A DNA stretch of 64,000 nucleotides from positions 1,178,001-1,242,000 of the forward strand of contig CANXME010002096.1 in NCBI GenBank assembly GCA_948144175.1, in the 5' to 3' direction. The DNA is from Closterium sp. NIES-65. Lineage: Eukaryota; Streptophyta; Zygnematophyceae; Desmidiales; Closteriaceae. The notes beneath the pieces were generated by a model. It saw only the letters and a list, made by a program, of their open reading frames with translations, did no database searches and was not told the DNA's origin. Positions 52,714-64,000 of this stretch are shown piece by piece. A program made the translations under genes and the position numbers. Each line of letters starts with the position of its first letter. The first letter of the stretch is position 1.

Positions 52714-54225
52714 TGTCGGAAAATATAAGTTAATATTTTCTATATGTAACTGCCTGTAGGATTGGTTACTGTAGTTATAGCATTCTCTTAGTTGGTGGTG
52801 CACCTTTCTTGTTGGTTCTTTCCTATTTGTACCCTCACTCAATATTGAATCACCCTCTTTTTGTTGGTACAACTTCTCCCTCGCTACTCTCGTTTTCCTC
52901 AAAACCTAGCCATGGCGCCTAAGATTAATCTACTATTCTGAGATGGTATCAGAGCTAGATTTCGATCAATGGGCCCACCAATTTTCGACCCTGTCATGGC
53001 GGCCCTCCCTCCCAACGACTTTCTACTGCGATCGGGCCGTCAGTGCGACCGTCGCGTGAAAATCCGCGACGGTTTCGATCGTCAGTGCGATCGACGGGGC
53101 GAAGGCGGCGCTCTGCTCGACGCGCTGCCTCGTCGCCCCGTCGTTCGCGGCCACGCTGCCCCGACGTCGCCTCGTCGCGCCTCCGTTTCGGCCCCCTATT
53201 CCGCTCGTCGCGCTCGAGCAGCTATCCCCGCCCACCCTCCCGCGGTCCCCACTGCAGCTGTCGCACTTGCTGCTGCCGTGCGCGCTCCTACTGTGGGGGG
53301 AGGTCGTGGGAGTGGGGGACCATGGGGGAGGTGGTGTGTCGGGGCGACCGCTGTGAGCAGTCTGCAGCAGCTGCCGTCATCATTTGTCGCCCCATACGCG
53401 ACTGTCGCTGTGGGGGGGAGGGTAAAAGAGTGGCGGGAGCGCACCCGCAGGAAACCACCGACGCCCTCCTCTCTCCTCTCTCTCCCTGCAGCGCCGGTCG
53501 CTGTGGGGGATGGGGGGGAGTGTGAGGGGGTGGCCAGAGAGATTTTGCAGCACCAACATCCGTCCCCCCTCCCCTCTCTCTCACTGCCGCGCTTGCAGCT
53601 GTGGGGGGGAGGGTGAGAGGGGGTGGCGGAAGTCAGCCGGGCATCTGCTGCTGACGCCCACTGCTACCGTGGCACCTCCAGCTGCCGCCCCTGCTGCCAC
53701 CTGCCTCTTTTGCCTTTGCTTCTGCTGCTTGCTGCTAGGGGCCTGCAGGTGCTGCCGTCGAGCCGCTGCTGTCCTGCTGCACGTTGCAGCCACAGAGCCT
53801 GCTCCTCAGGCGACCTGCCGCCCCTACACCTGCTACTGTTTCTACCTTGGCCCAGGGTGTGCTACAGCTGGATCTGCCACCACTGCAATGGTTGTCACTG
53901 CACTTGTTTGTTGCTGCAATTTCCGCTGTGTAATCGTGATGTACCCCTTAAGGGTGCGCTAACTGCATACTCTCCTACAGCCAGTTATGGGGGCGTGTCG
54001 GAAAATATAAGTTAATATTTTCTATATGTAACTGCCTGTAGGATTGGTTACTGTAGTTATAGCATTCTCTTAGTTGGTGGTGCACCTTTCTTGTTGGTTC
54101 TTTCCTATTTGTACCCTCACTCAATATTGAATCACCCTCTTTTTGTTGGTACAACTTCTCCCTCGCTACTCTCGTTTTCCTCAAAACCTAGCCATGGCGC
54201 CTAAGATTAATCTACTATTCTGAGA
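52714..54225 (+). mobile_element. TRIM-like non-autonomous LTR retrotransposon
   Basis: A 1,512-bp element. LTRs of 230 bp at 52714-52943 and 53996-54225 appear identical, with target duplication AAGCG at 52709-52713 and 54226-54230. The primer-binding site TGGTATCAGAGC starts at 52944 and a purine tract (GTTATGGGGGCG) precedes the 3' LTR. The roughly 1.05-kb interior has no gag or pol. An open frame from 52969 to 53616 begins MGPPIFDPVMAALPP and is of low complexity, with no domain I recognise. The LTR is unrelated to the copia and gypsy LTRs here. Very young. Confidence 0.88.
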
Positions 54226-54451
54226 AAGCGAGCGGAGGCGCGGCGAGGCGAGCGGAGGCGCGACGAAGGGAGGCTCCCAGAAACGAGCGGGCGTGACGAT
54301 GGGACAGGGGGCGCGGCGATAGGAGTCGCAACGACGGGAGGCGAGGCACAACAATTTTGTGTATGCGGGGGTGAAGTTCCTGATTTCTGCGTATTTTACT
54401 ATGCTACGATGTTTTTGTCGAGATGTTTTGTGACTGGTGAGGTTGGCTTAC

Positions 54452-54767
54452 TGTAAGGAAAATCCCTTTTCCTTACTTCGCATCCCTGCTCAACGCGTAC
54501 ATCACTGTAGCACCTCAGTCAGCACCGTTACCACTCGCGATCATCGCATCGACAATCATCCCCCCATTTTCGCACATCGCATCCCGACCTCACGGCTCGG
54601 CTGGTAACCCGCGCTCCGGGCCTACGCTTCGACATTTTCCCAACCTCAGTCCCAGGCTCGTCGCGCGACTACCACAGACCATTACCGTTACCACCGTTGC
54701 CTTCGCTCATTGTATTCTTGCTTCGATAGTGCAATTCTCGTTCAACCACTCAATTGCACTCGTAACA
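54452..54767 (+). repeat. 5' LTR of gypsy G2
   Basis: 316 bp, TGTAAGGAAAATCCC to CGTAACA. Confidence 0.9.
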
Positions 54768-54949
54768 CTTGGTATCAGAGCCTACGATCTCATCTCGGAC
54801 CGCATCCACACCTTCGCTTCCCCACTATCTCAATTTTTTGGGGGGGGTAGACGTCTCTCAGCGATACAGCACCGCCGCTCGTAGTGCTCTCTGGTAAGCA
54901 CGCACGGCCACGACCGAGGCTCTCGCTGAGCTTGCCCGACACCCCCGCC

Positions 54950-56125
54950 ATGGCCGATTTCACGCTCGCCACATTGACGCAGGAGCAACTTGATCGTCTC
55001 GTGCGTCAACTGGAAGATTCAGCGCTCGAAATCGCGACGCTCACGGCGGAACGTGACTCCGCCTGTCAACATTCCACGGCGAACGTTCCGGCGACATCAC
55101 ACACACCAACAAATGTATCTGCACACTCGGATGAGCCGATCGTCATCTCGTCCGGCACACCAACACAACACGACAGCATGGGACAACGCTCAGGCGCAGC
55201 CAGTAATGGCGCCGCCCAGCCGATGCCTGGAATGGGAGGAAACAGGATCGCACCAAGCCCGCGGGAGCCCCGAGAAGCCCGTCGGCACGTGGAATTTGCG
55301 GCGACAAGTGGCGAACAAGCCATCATGGCACCAATGCCGCTCAAGCCGCAATGCCCGCCCTGCTTCGACCCAAGCCAACGCGGCGGTCCGACGGTTCAAT
55401 CATGGGTCTTCACGATGAACGTCCTCTTCGACGCAAATTACGTCGAGTCGGACGCCGCGAAGATCCGGTATGCAGTTTCACTGCTAAGGGGCCCCGCCAT
55501 GGACTGGTGGCGAGTCATCGTGACGTCGCCACGCGGCTACGAGCCACCGTCGCACGAGGAAGGGCCCACGGGTCCAGCTGTCACCTGGAGTTCGTTCTGT
55601 GAGACCGCCCAATACAGCACGTGGGATGCGTGGTGCGCAGGGCTTCGGGCGCGCTTTGAGCCGATCGTGGCTTCAATTTCGGCGCGTCAGAGATTGCGCA
55701 CTTGGCGCCAGCTCGGGTCAGTTCAAGATTATACAAGCGGTTTTCTCGCACTTTGCAAGCAGGCCGGCTACATGCACGAAGCGGAGCGAGTGGACCGTTA
55801 CGTCGGAGGGCTGAAGCCGGATATCTCGCACGAAATAATGCTGCGCGGACTCTCTAATTTCCACGAGATTCTCGCGCTCGCCGAGAAGATCGGCATTCTA
55901 CGCCGACCGAGACCGGGGTCCTATTACGGACATCGCCCTCGGGGACCGACCGAGCACGCCACTGTACACGCCGTTGCAACGAATGCAGCTGCCGCACCGT
56001 TTAAGGGGCGCTGCTTTGCTTGCAACAGGCCGGGCCATCGCAAGAGCGAATGCCCAGAGGAGCTGAGGCGCCGAGGAGCAGAGCAGGGGAGGGAGTCTCA
56101 GAGTCAGGGAAACGCCAGCAGTTAG
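54950..56125 (+). CDS. Gypsy G2 gag
   Basis: 391 residues from [18 protein letters not shown]. The retrotransposon gag domain covers [13 protein letters not shown] and [19 protein letters not shown] standard CCHC knuckle ([14 protein letters not shown]) is near the C terminus. The start is supported by the same methionine context in G1. The 3' end overlaps the pol frame. Confidence 0.88.
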   Translation: MADFTLATLTQEQLDRLVRQLEDSALEIATLTAERDSACQHSTANVPATSHTPTNVSAHSDEPIVISSGTPTQHDSMGQRSGAASNGAAQPMPGMGGNRIAPSPREPREARRHVEFAATSGEQAIMAPMPLKPQCPPCFDPSQRGGPTVQSWVFTMNVLFDANYVESDAAKIRYAVSLLRGPAMDWWRVIVTSPRGYEPPSHEEGPTGPAVTWSSFCETAQYSTWDAWCAGLRARFEPIVASISARQRLRTWRQLGSVQDYTSGFLALCKQAGYMHEAERVDRYVGGLKPDISHEIMLRGLSNFHEILALAEKIGILRRPRPGSYYGHRPRGPTEHATVHAVATNAAAAPFKGRCFACNRPGHRKSECPEELRRRGAEQGRESQSQGNASS

Positions 56126-59100
56126 TAGAAGTTGGGCCAACTACTGACGAGACTGCCTGCTCGCCCAACCACACCGACCCTCACCGAGTCACAGTACCGA
56201 TTCATGCCATCGATCGGGCTCGGATGAATAAGGAGGGTACAGCGACGGATTGCCCAGTACTGATCTACGGGAAAATACAGGGAGCAGCAGTGAAGATTTT
56301 TATTGACGGAGGAGCAAGTCACAGATTAGTTAATACCGCAGCCGCACGGAAATTACAGTTAACACTTAACCGATTCTTACCCGAGATAGATGCACGCTTA
56401 GTCGACGGAACGCCACTAGCCATACGGAAAAAGGTGGAGCGAGTAAAAGTCCGCTGCGGAGGGAACTTCGGGTTTACACAGGAAATGCTCGCAACGACAC
56501 TGGATGGGCACGACATTTTACTGGGACGTGATTGGCTGCGACGGTATAACCCGCGAATTGACTGGACGACGGGTAGCTGCACCGTGCGAAGTAGTGGTAA
56601 CTGGGTCGTCCTACCTCGTTGGCAGCCACCCGAGTCTTCCACGGTCCAGGTCAACGCCATCACGATGAAACGGGCTGTCGCTGCTGGAGCTGACGTGTAC
56701 GCAGTGGATATAGCATTAGTGGAAGAAGAGGAGCAGCCGAGCGATTTTCAGAAACTGCAGGCAGCTGTACCACCCGAACTTCAGGCACTACTGAAACGAT
56801 TCCCGGGTATCTTTCCGGATGACTTACCGCAAGGGCTGCCACCTCAGCGGGCGCATGACCATAGGATCGAGTTAGAACCGGGGGCACAGCCAGCTGTACA
56901 GCGCCAGTTCCGACTGACACAGCCCGAGCTCGACGAACTAAGGAAGCATTTAGATTATCTGTTAGAGAAGCAGTTTATCCGACCGAGCTCGTCACCATTC
57001 GCCGCACCGATACTGTTCACACCGAAAAAAGACGGAGGGTTTCGCATGTGCATCGACTACCGAGCGCTTAACAGGGTAACAGTCAAATCGCGGCACCCCA
57101 TCCCCCGCGCCGACGAACTGATCGACCAGCTGCGAACCGCACGGGTGTTTTTGAAAATAGACTTACGAGGAGGTTACCATCAGATTCGGGTCGAACCATC
57201 GGACTGCGCCAAGACAGCATTTAGGACTAGGTACGGGTCATTCGAGTACACGGTGATGCCTTTCGGGCTGACCAACGCGCCCGCCACATTTCAGATGACC
57301 ATGAACGAGGCGTTTAGGCCACTTTTAGACAAATGCGTGATAGTTTACCTCGACGACATTCTCGTTTACAGTCGGGACCAGCAGCAGCACTTAGTAGATC
57401 TCGAAGCAGTTTTTAAAATTTTAGAGGTTACTCACCAAGGGCTCCAAGTGCGAGTTTTTTCGGGACAGGCTAGAATTCTTAGGACACGTTATTTCGGAGG
57501 CTGGAGTTGAAATCGACCCTAAGAAGCTGGATACCGTCAACGCGTGGCGTCCCCCGACGAACATTACGGAACTGCAGAGTTTTTTAGGTTTCGTTAATTA
57601 CGTTCGTCGGTTCGTCCCCGACATGGCACGCTTAACAGCCCCACTCACAGATTTACTGCGTAAGGGGGTCGTTTTTACGTGGGGGGAGAAAGAGCATGTT
57701 GCCTTCTCTGCCCTGAAAATTGTTCTCTATTCACCACCCGTCCTACGCATCGCTGACCCACATCGCCCCTTCGAGGTTGTTACAGACGCGAGCGACATCG
57801 CCATCGGAGCCGTACTGTTACAAGACTTCGGCAACGGCCTCCAACCCATCGCCTACGAATCACACAAACTGCATCCGCCTGAGCGAAATTACCCGATACA
57901 CGACCGCGAAATGCTCGCGATCGTGCATGCATTCAAAGTGTGGCGCTGCTACTTGACCGGCGCAGACGTGACAGTACGGACAGACCATCAATCCCTACAG
58001 TACCTCCGTGCACAGCCCCACCTCAACCCACTACAGATTTGGTGGCTCGACTTCCTCGAGTCGAACTTCCATTATAAGGTCACCTATAAAAAAGGAGCCT
58101 CCAATATCGCCGACGCACTAACCCGCCCCACTGCCCACATCCATGCGATACTTCTCACCCAGACCAGCCCGCTACTGACAGGACTATTTACCCACGGATA
58201 TCAAACAGACCCATTCTTCACAGGAGGAAACTCACAGCAATTCGCAGCAGCCAAGGGAGTCTATTACGTAAAAGCTGGAACCGACCGCATCTGGGTACCA
58301 GGGTACACACTACTACGGGAATTACTGTTACAGGAGGCACACGACGGAGTTACCTCGGGACATTTCGGAGTAGAGAAAACACGGCAGCAGCTGCAGCGGT
58401 ACTATTACTGGCCTGAAATGTTGACCGACGTGCAACGACACGTGGCATCGTGTCCCACTTGCCAGCTCATGAAGTCAACCAGGAAGCGGCCGGCGGGACA
58501 ATTACAACCAATCCCACCTCCAGAGCGTGCTTGGCAGCAAGTGACAATGGACTTCGTCACGGGGTTACCGGCTGGAACAAGTGGGAATGACGCGATCCTG
58601 GTCGTCGTCGATCGACTGACGAAAATGGCACACTTCGCAGCCTGCAAGAATTCAATCACAGCCGAGGAAACAGCCCGACTCTTCATCACCACCGTCGTTC
58701 GGCTGCACGGGATACCAGCATCGATCATCAGCGACAGGGACACGAAGTTTACCAGCAATTTCTGGCGGAACCTGTGGCAGCAGTTCGGCACGCGACTACA
58801 ATTCAGTTCATCGTATCACCGCGAAACCGACGGACAGATAGAACGGACAAACCAGACCATGGAGCAGCTCATTAGGGCCACGTGCGACGATCCAAACACG
58901 TGGGAGCAGCAGCTGCCACTCATCGAATTCGCATACAACAACGCGCCATCCGCCACGACCCAACAGTCACCGTTTTACCTGAATTCCGGACAAAACCCCA
59001 CAGTACCCATGACCCCAAATCCCGATAACCCCGTTCCACGAGCACAACAATTCGCTGAGATTTTGCAAGCAGCACGGACCAGGGCAGCAGAAGCAATCAA

Positions 59101-59608
59101 AAAATCGAACATCATCGCTAAACGCAACGCCGACCGCCACAGCAGACCTGTCACTTATCAGCCCGACAACCTCGTTTTACTCGACACTCAAAACCTCCGC
59201 CTGCCCATCACTCCCAAACTCCGCCCCCGATACTGTGGGCCATTTCGAATTAGCCACATGATCACACCTGTCACCGCGCACCTCCTCCTCCCTGCTGACT
59301 GGTACGTCAGCCCCTCGTTCCACGTCAGCCTGCTTCGCCCTTATGTACCATCCACCAGCCAACTCCCACGACATCCACCATCTAGCATGGCACGACCACC
59401 ATTCGAACCAATCATCACCCCCGAAAAAATCCTGAGTCACAGAGTTCGCGACCCCCGAGGAGCCCGAAACATCGAGTTCCTGATCCGCTGGAAAGACCGT
59501 ACACCTACCGAGGACAACTGGGTTCCCCTGGACAGAATTGAAAACCACCCTGTCCTCACCAAATATCTGCGCAGCCAAAACTTCAAAGACGTCCACGCGC
59601 TTTCGTAA
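56020..59608 (+). CDS. Gypsy G2 pol region (protease, RT, RNase H, integrase, chromodomain)
   Basis: In order: protease ([24 protein letters not shown]), RT ([25 protein letters not shown]), RNase H ([27 protein letters not shown]), integrase zinc finger ([12 protein letters not shown] ... CPTCQLMK), catalytic core ([33 protein letters not shown]) and a C-terminal chromodomain ([20 protein letters not shown]). RT before integrase plus a chromodomain defines a chromovirus. It is broken at about one place. Confidence 0.9.
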
Positions 59609-59635
59609 GGAGGACCTCCTTAGGAGGGGGGGTAG

Positions 59636-59977
59636 TGTAAGGAAAATCCCTTTTCCTTACTTCGCATCCCTGCTCAACGCGTACATCACTATAGCACCTC
59701 AGTCAGCACCGTTACCACTCGCGATCATCGCATCGACAATCATCCCGCCATTTTCGCACATCGCATCCTGACCTCACGGCTCGGCTGGTAACCCGCGCTC
59801 TAGGCCTACGCTTCGACACTTTCCCAACCTCAGTCCCAGGCTCGTCGCGCGACTACCACAGACCATTACCGTTACCACTGTAGTTTTTGCTCTATATTCT
59901 TCGCTCATGCCTTCGCTCATTGTATTCTTGCTTCGATAGTTCAATTCTCGTTCATTCACTCAATTGCACTAGTAACA
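59636..59977 (+). repeat. 3' LTR of gypsy G2
   Basis: 342 bp, TGTAAGGAAAATCCC to AGTAACA. It is homologous to the 5' LTR and to the two G1 LTRs. Confidence 0.9.
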
Positions 59978-59982
59978 CTTAC

Positions 59983-60559
59983 TAACACAATACTGGTGAG
60001 GTTGGCTTACTCATTTAGTTGGTTTGTCGCACACTCATACCGATGTTGAGTGATGACTTCCCATTCCCCTCGCAGCCTGATCTCGCTTTCGCCCCGCCCA
60101 TATTCCCGAAATGGACTTTTTTGCTTTTCGTCAACATGTGTAAAGCCCTTCAGAATTTTTGCCAAAAACCATGCTGACCTCGGGCTTTAAAAGGTTCACA
60201 CGAAGGAGTTTTTCTGGTCTGGGTTTTGGCGAGTGTTTTCGATTTCGTTTTTTTTGGGCTAAATAAGCAACCCTTTACAATCGATTTGGCTAAATTTTAT
60301 TTTCACATTTATATAACATGAAAATAAAACTTGTAAACTACAGAAACGTTCCCATGCTGTATACATGTTGAGCAGTTTTGACTACTGTTTAGAATATGAT
60401 TCTTTTTCTTGTAGTGGTATGTGCAGATATGCTATACTGTTTGCAAACTATGTTTTACTATTACCGTTTATGGCGCGATTGGTAATGATAAGTAGATGCA
60501 TGATGCATGAATGATACTATATGATGCATAACGTATGATATGTCATGAATTATGATGCA
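59983..60559. other. Intergenic, relatively AT-rich, no gene recognised
   Basis: This lies between gypsy G2 and copia-like E. It starts with TAACACAATACTGGTGAGG; the 19-bp string ACTGGTGAGGTTGGCTTAC also occurs just before G2 (54433-54451), so it was duplicated locally before or during insertion. An array of ATGATGCAT-like words lies at 60495-60560. No coding signal. Confidence 0.6.
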
Positions 60560-60961
60560 TGTTGGAATAACCGAAAGGTTATATAAAGCATTCCCGAAAC
60601 TGTTCCACTGCACCAGTACCGCAATAGCTCATATAGAGCATGCGGAATATCGAGGGTCACCCGAAGGTCAACCGTCTGAGAGAATCAACGGTCGTGACCC
60701 TTGAATATCCAGTAACCGCACGACAGTTAATTCGTTACAACATGATAACTGTCGAGGATAGCAATAGTCACGGTTACTGTAGCTATGCAATACAGTTAAT
60801 AAGGGAATGTACCCCTCAGAGTACCTGGAATGTACTCCTATCTTTCAATCATCTTGTTCTCCTTCAATTATTATTCAACAAGGTCACTACAGAGACTTCA
60901 TTGTCTCCTCTCATACTTAACAGATTCTATCCTATCCACTGAATCCTTGGTTATATCAACA
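60560..60961 (+). repeat. 5' LTR of copia-like E
   Basis: 402 bp with TGTTG/CAACA inverted ends, an internal TATATAAAG at about 60580-60590 and a primer-binding site directly after it. Confidence 0.75.
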
Positions 60962-61335
60962 TGGTATGAGAGCCAGGGTGGATCATATGATCTGTCAAAA
61001 GTTCTCCTTCTTCTTAGAACAACTTCTTTATAAGGTTACTCATTACACCTCAAAGTCTGCAATACTATGGCTCCTGAAGGGAAAGCTACTGCAGACTCAC
61101 CGGGCCCACCACCAGCAACGACTAACGCGCCATCAGCAGTGACCTCCGTCAGCGCCGCTGTCGTTGAGGAACTAGTCGCATGCATCAACGCCCTTGAGAT
61201 CCACCAAGCAATGAGCGTTGACGGCTCAAGCTACGCACGTGGCGTTGCTGGACTTCCTCTCCCTGGAGAAGACCGCCGCGTTAACTCCGAGAGATCCTTC
61301 ACCTTTGACAATCGTCAAGGGTCAGCTCCTGCACA

Positions 61336-61546
61336 AGAATGTGTGGTGACATTGTGATCCACCCTGAGCTTGTACTGCTTTGCTTGCGCTGCTGATTACA
61401 CCCCACTTTGGCTATGGGGGTGTGTCAGAATATTATGCTCTAGCCTGTAGTGGGGTGCTCTATAGCGAGTACAACGCTTCTAGGGTTTGCTATTTGTATC
61501 CTCATTCTTGCTAGTGCAATCCTCTTCTTTCTTCTAAACTTTCACA
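61336..61546 (+). mobile_element. 3'-end fragment of an N1-type copia inside E
   Basis: The subterminal module (GTGTGGTGACATTGTGATCC ... ACACCCCACTTTGGCTATGG) and a 124-bp LTR (61423-61546) match element N1 more closely than copia C or D. It interrupts the gag region of E. No matching 5' part is present. Confidence 0.75.
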
Positions 61547-62810
61547 TGTACTGACTTCAAAATTGAAGACCTCAACTCCTTTCGACGGAAAGGATTTCTA
61601 GACGTGGAGTTTCGAATTCGAGCTTCTCGCGACAACCGCTCAGATCTGGATGTACTACGACAGAAGCCTACTCTTTCCCTCGGAAGGTACCATCCAGGAG
61701 AAGCATCAATACTACCACGAATCTCTCCCCGCATACACCGCTCTCCTTCGCAATCTCTCACCTGAAGAACAGCTCGGCATTCGCCCTTATAACACGTAGT
61801 GGGCTCCCGCACAAGCCTAATGGGAACACCTCCGCAACTCATACATGGCAACAAATCCAGTTACCATGAGCCGTCTACTCAGCCAACTGACTTCAGTTAA
61901 AATGAAGCAAGGGGAGAAAGCGGGACCGTATGTCAACCGGTGCCGCAATCTGCGTGACCAAGTCAAGAAATGCGGTGGGACTGTTCCTGACGACATGTTC
62001 ATCTCGATGGTCATCTCTGGCCTCGGCCCCGACTCGCGACAATGCCAGTCACTCCTTCGCGCCCAAGCAACCATATCAGAGTCAGCTCTGTGCGCCACGC
62101 TTCTTTCGGAGCAGAAGGAAATCGACCTGTACAACGAGAAGAACGTTAAACGGGAGAAATTAGTCTTCTACACAGGAGCATTACAAGGGGAACAACGCGG
62201 AAAGAAGGGAGCTTTCTACAAATACTGCAAGAAGTCTGGCCACTCTATCGACCAGTGCTACAAAGCGCAACGCCTCCAGCCAACAACCATCGATGCAGAC
62301 AAAGCCCTCCGCCACTGTGTCGCCTCCTTCCGTCGCCAGCACTTCCCAATCCCCTGAACTCATCACGGCGAAGGACTAAGGAAAAGGAACAATTATAAGC
62401 TGTATGGCTCGACGCAACAGAGGGTCCCGTTACTGGGGTCAAACAACATTCACTCACGACAATCCCATCGACCCCGTTGCGCCCAGTCCAGACAATGACC
62501 CAACAGTTTTTGCCTGGTCCTCTCGCCCCTCAGACATTTCTCCTGACTTCGAGCTTCCTCCCCCTACTCCGGAATCGCCGCCGAGCATTTGCGCAAACAG
62601 TTATTTCGCCCTCTCACCGTACACCGGCGATCTTGATCGCATCGTCACACCCAAGATTGCCAACCTCGCCCGCCAACGCCACGAGGATCTGGACACGTGG
62701 TACCTTGACAGTTGCTGTGGACAACACATGGTGGGATCGCCAAGGTTCATCAGCAACTCCCGACGCATGCGACGACCCTGCGAAATCACTGCCGCCAACA
62801 ACGGAAAAAT

Positions 62811-64000
62811 GAAGGCATATGAGGTTGGCGAAATCTACCTTGAGGCCGACGACACGAAGTTTACCATTCACATCAAGGACGTTCTCGTCGCCCCCGATCT
62901 ACAATACAACTTACTCTCATCAGCTCAACTTATGCGGTGCGGAATCGACATTTGCAGCAATCGGAAGGAAAAGACCTTTGAGCTATTCCACAACGAAACC
63001 TACATCGGAAAAGCGATCGATGACGATGGAGTCTTCGTGCTGCAATTCTCGGCTCAGGGCACCACCGGTGACTCCGACCGCACACTGCTGCTGAAGACCA
63101 CTCCCACGCAGCCGCCGACATGGTCACATCCCGACGAGATGGACCTCAAACGACCAGCCTCCGACGACCTTCTACGCTTGCGCACTGTCCCGACTTCCTT
63201 GACCTCCAACCCTGCAGAAACCGGACCTGCCACAATGGAAGAAGATAGCGGCACGTCAGGACCTGCAACTCAACCAACCGAGGAAAACAAGACAGCGGAA
63301 ACACACAGGCCGGGCTGGAACACTTCCGAGCCAGCGCTCGGACCCTGGGGAGAAGTACTAACTCCAGAACAAGCAGCCGCAAGTTGGAGGGGAGCAGCTC
63401 CAGCAGAGGAAGTTGGCGCAAGAGGAGGATGGGGCACCACGTCCGAAGCAGAACAAAGGCACGCGGAAGCAGCTGGCTTTCCCCTTGCGGAATTCGCCGT
63501 CGTCGACCCATACTGGGCAACTCGCGGCACCTGCTGGGGAGGACCACCTCTCCCAGATCAATACGCCCCTGCCACACCCGAGCAAGGGGAAAAAGGGTCA
63601 GAAGAAGAAGAAGCCTACGAATTCATGGGAGAACCAACAGAGCTACCCAAACCTACCGAAGAGCCGGAGCCGCCTGTCCAAGGACCACAAGAAATTGAGG
63701 TCATTGGCGCTGAATACAGCTACTTCAGAATCCCTGTGAAGGGACTCCCAGCTTGGGAATGGCCCAACCAATGCCTGCTCGTTACCGGAGACCAAGTCGA
63801 AGCCGTCGACACCGACGAGATCATCGGTATCCCCCGCGCGCTTCTGGAGCGAAAGGCAATTCGAGCGCTCACCGCCGACATCGACTCCGCCGCGAACAAA
63901 GGACCTGAAGGGGAGGCAAACGATGAAGCAGCGCGACAAAAGTATTATCAAAGGACAGTAGGTTACCGTGCGGACCCAGAAAAATGGCACCAACGGCTCG
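62811..64000 (+). other. Open reading stretch of element E downstream of the protease, identity unclear
   Basis: From MKAYEVGEIYLEADD the frame stays open to the window edge, about 396 codons. The first 110 residues complete the protease region. After that come acidic, Pro- and Glu-rich stretches (EEEEAYEFMGEPTELPKP) and a final segment (GIPRALLERKAIRALTADID). I see none of the usual copia integrase motifs. It could be a linker, a divergent domain or a rearranged copy. Confidence 0.4.

Larger units (their letters stand above)
54452..59977 (+). mobile_element. Ty3/gypsy chromovirus G2
   Basis: A near-complete 5.5-kb element. The 5' LTR is 54452-54767 and the 3' LTR 59636-59977, with target duplication CTTAC at 54447-54451 and 59978-59982. 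The primer-binding site TGGTATCAGAGC starts at 54770 and the polypurine tract AGGAGGGGGGG lies just before the 3' LTR. The LTRs differ by about ten substitutions and one 26-bp length difference, so this insertion is clearly older than copia A and C. Gag and pol are both present, the gag-pol arrangement uses overlapping frames, and pol ends in a chromodomain. It looks nearly whole, with about one break. Confidence 0.93.
60560..64000 (+). mobile_element. Copia-like element E, runs off the right edge
   Basis: A 5' LTR of 402 bp (60560-60961, TGTTGG...CAACA) is followed by a TGGTATGAGAGCC primer-binding site at 60962. Gag-like coding starts at 61067 (MAPEGKATADSPG) and resumes after an inserted fragment at about 61558-62357 (PVTMSRLLSQLTSVKMKQGE, then KKSGHSIDQCYKAQ). 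A copia-type protease region (LDSCCGQHMVGSPRF ... LLSSAQLMRCGIDI) follows near 62690-62960. A long open stretch then continues to the window edge. The family differs from copia A-D. It is broken, with a few breaks in the visible part. Confidence 0.75.

Overview
The window looks like nuclear DNA from the green plant lineage, most likely a streptophyte (charophyte) alga or an early-diverging land plant. The main reason is one complete host gene on the minus strand (23686-41701). I can assemble it into 22 coding exons with matching splice phases and 968 codons. It encodes ISA2, the non-catalytic isoamylase subunit of the plastid starch-debranching complex. GC-rich Ty1/copia elements, a Ty3/gypsy chromovirus with plant-type initiator-Met primer sites, a BED/hAT transposon and dense micro- and minisatellites fit this. 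Nothing in the sequence names the species.

Layout. 1-23545 is a nest of LTR retrotransposons. Gypsy copy G1 (minus) is interrupted by copia B (minus, running off the left edge) and by a partial copia D (plus). Copia A sits in the leader of B (target duplication GCTCG). Copia C, which looks whole, sits in D (target duplication ATGTT). The G1 end next to ISA2 has been tandemly duplicated together with 35 bp of host flank. 23686-41701 is ISA2. 41702-45567 is upstream intergenic DNA with a 19-bp minisatellite, a copia solo LTR and a 22-bp minisatellite. 45576-48399 is a hAT transposon with intact ends (8-bp target duplication GTTTCATT) and a degraded transposase. 48607-48816 is an unidentified broken exon. 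49529-51030 is a 1.5-kb non-autonomous copia derivative. 51036-51720 holds a decayed piece of a DEAD-box helicase gene. 51720-54446 is purine-rich and GC-rich minisatellite carrying a 1.5-kb TRIM-like LTR element. 54452-59977 is a nearly full gypsy chromovirus, G2. 60560 to the right edge is another copia-like element, E, with a copia 3' end inserted in its gag region.

Most unusual signal. About 15 of the 22 ISA2 exons have one to several diverged partial copies in the adjoining introns. Each copy carries one exon edge plus its splice site: acceptor-side copies lie upstream and donor-side copies downstream of the intact exon. The same pattern is seen at the helicase remnant, and a comparable boundary-spanning duplication is seen at the G1/host edge. 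Several ISA2 introns also carry perfect 20-30 bp palindromes built on a common core, TTTTGAGACGTCTCAAAA. Together these suggest a locus, or genome, unusually prone to short local tandem duplication that is tolerated in introns.
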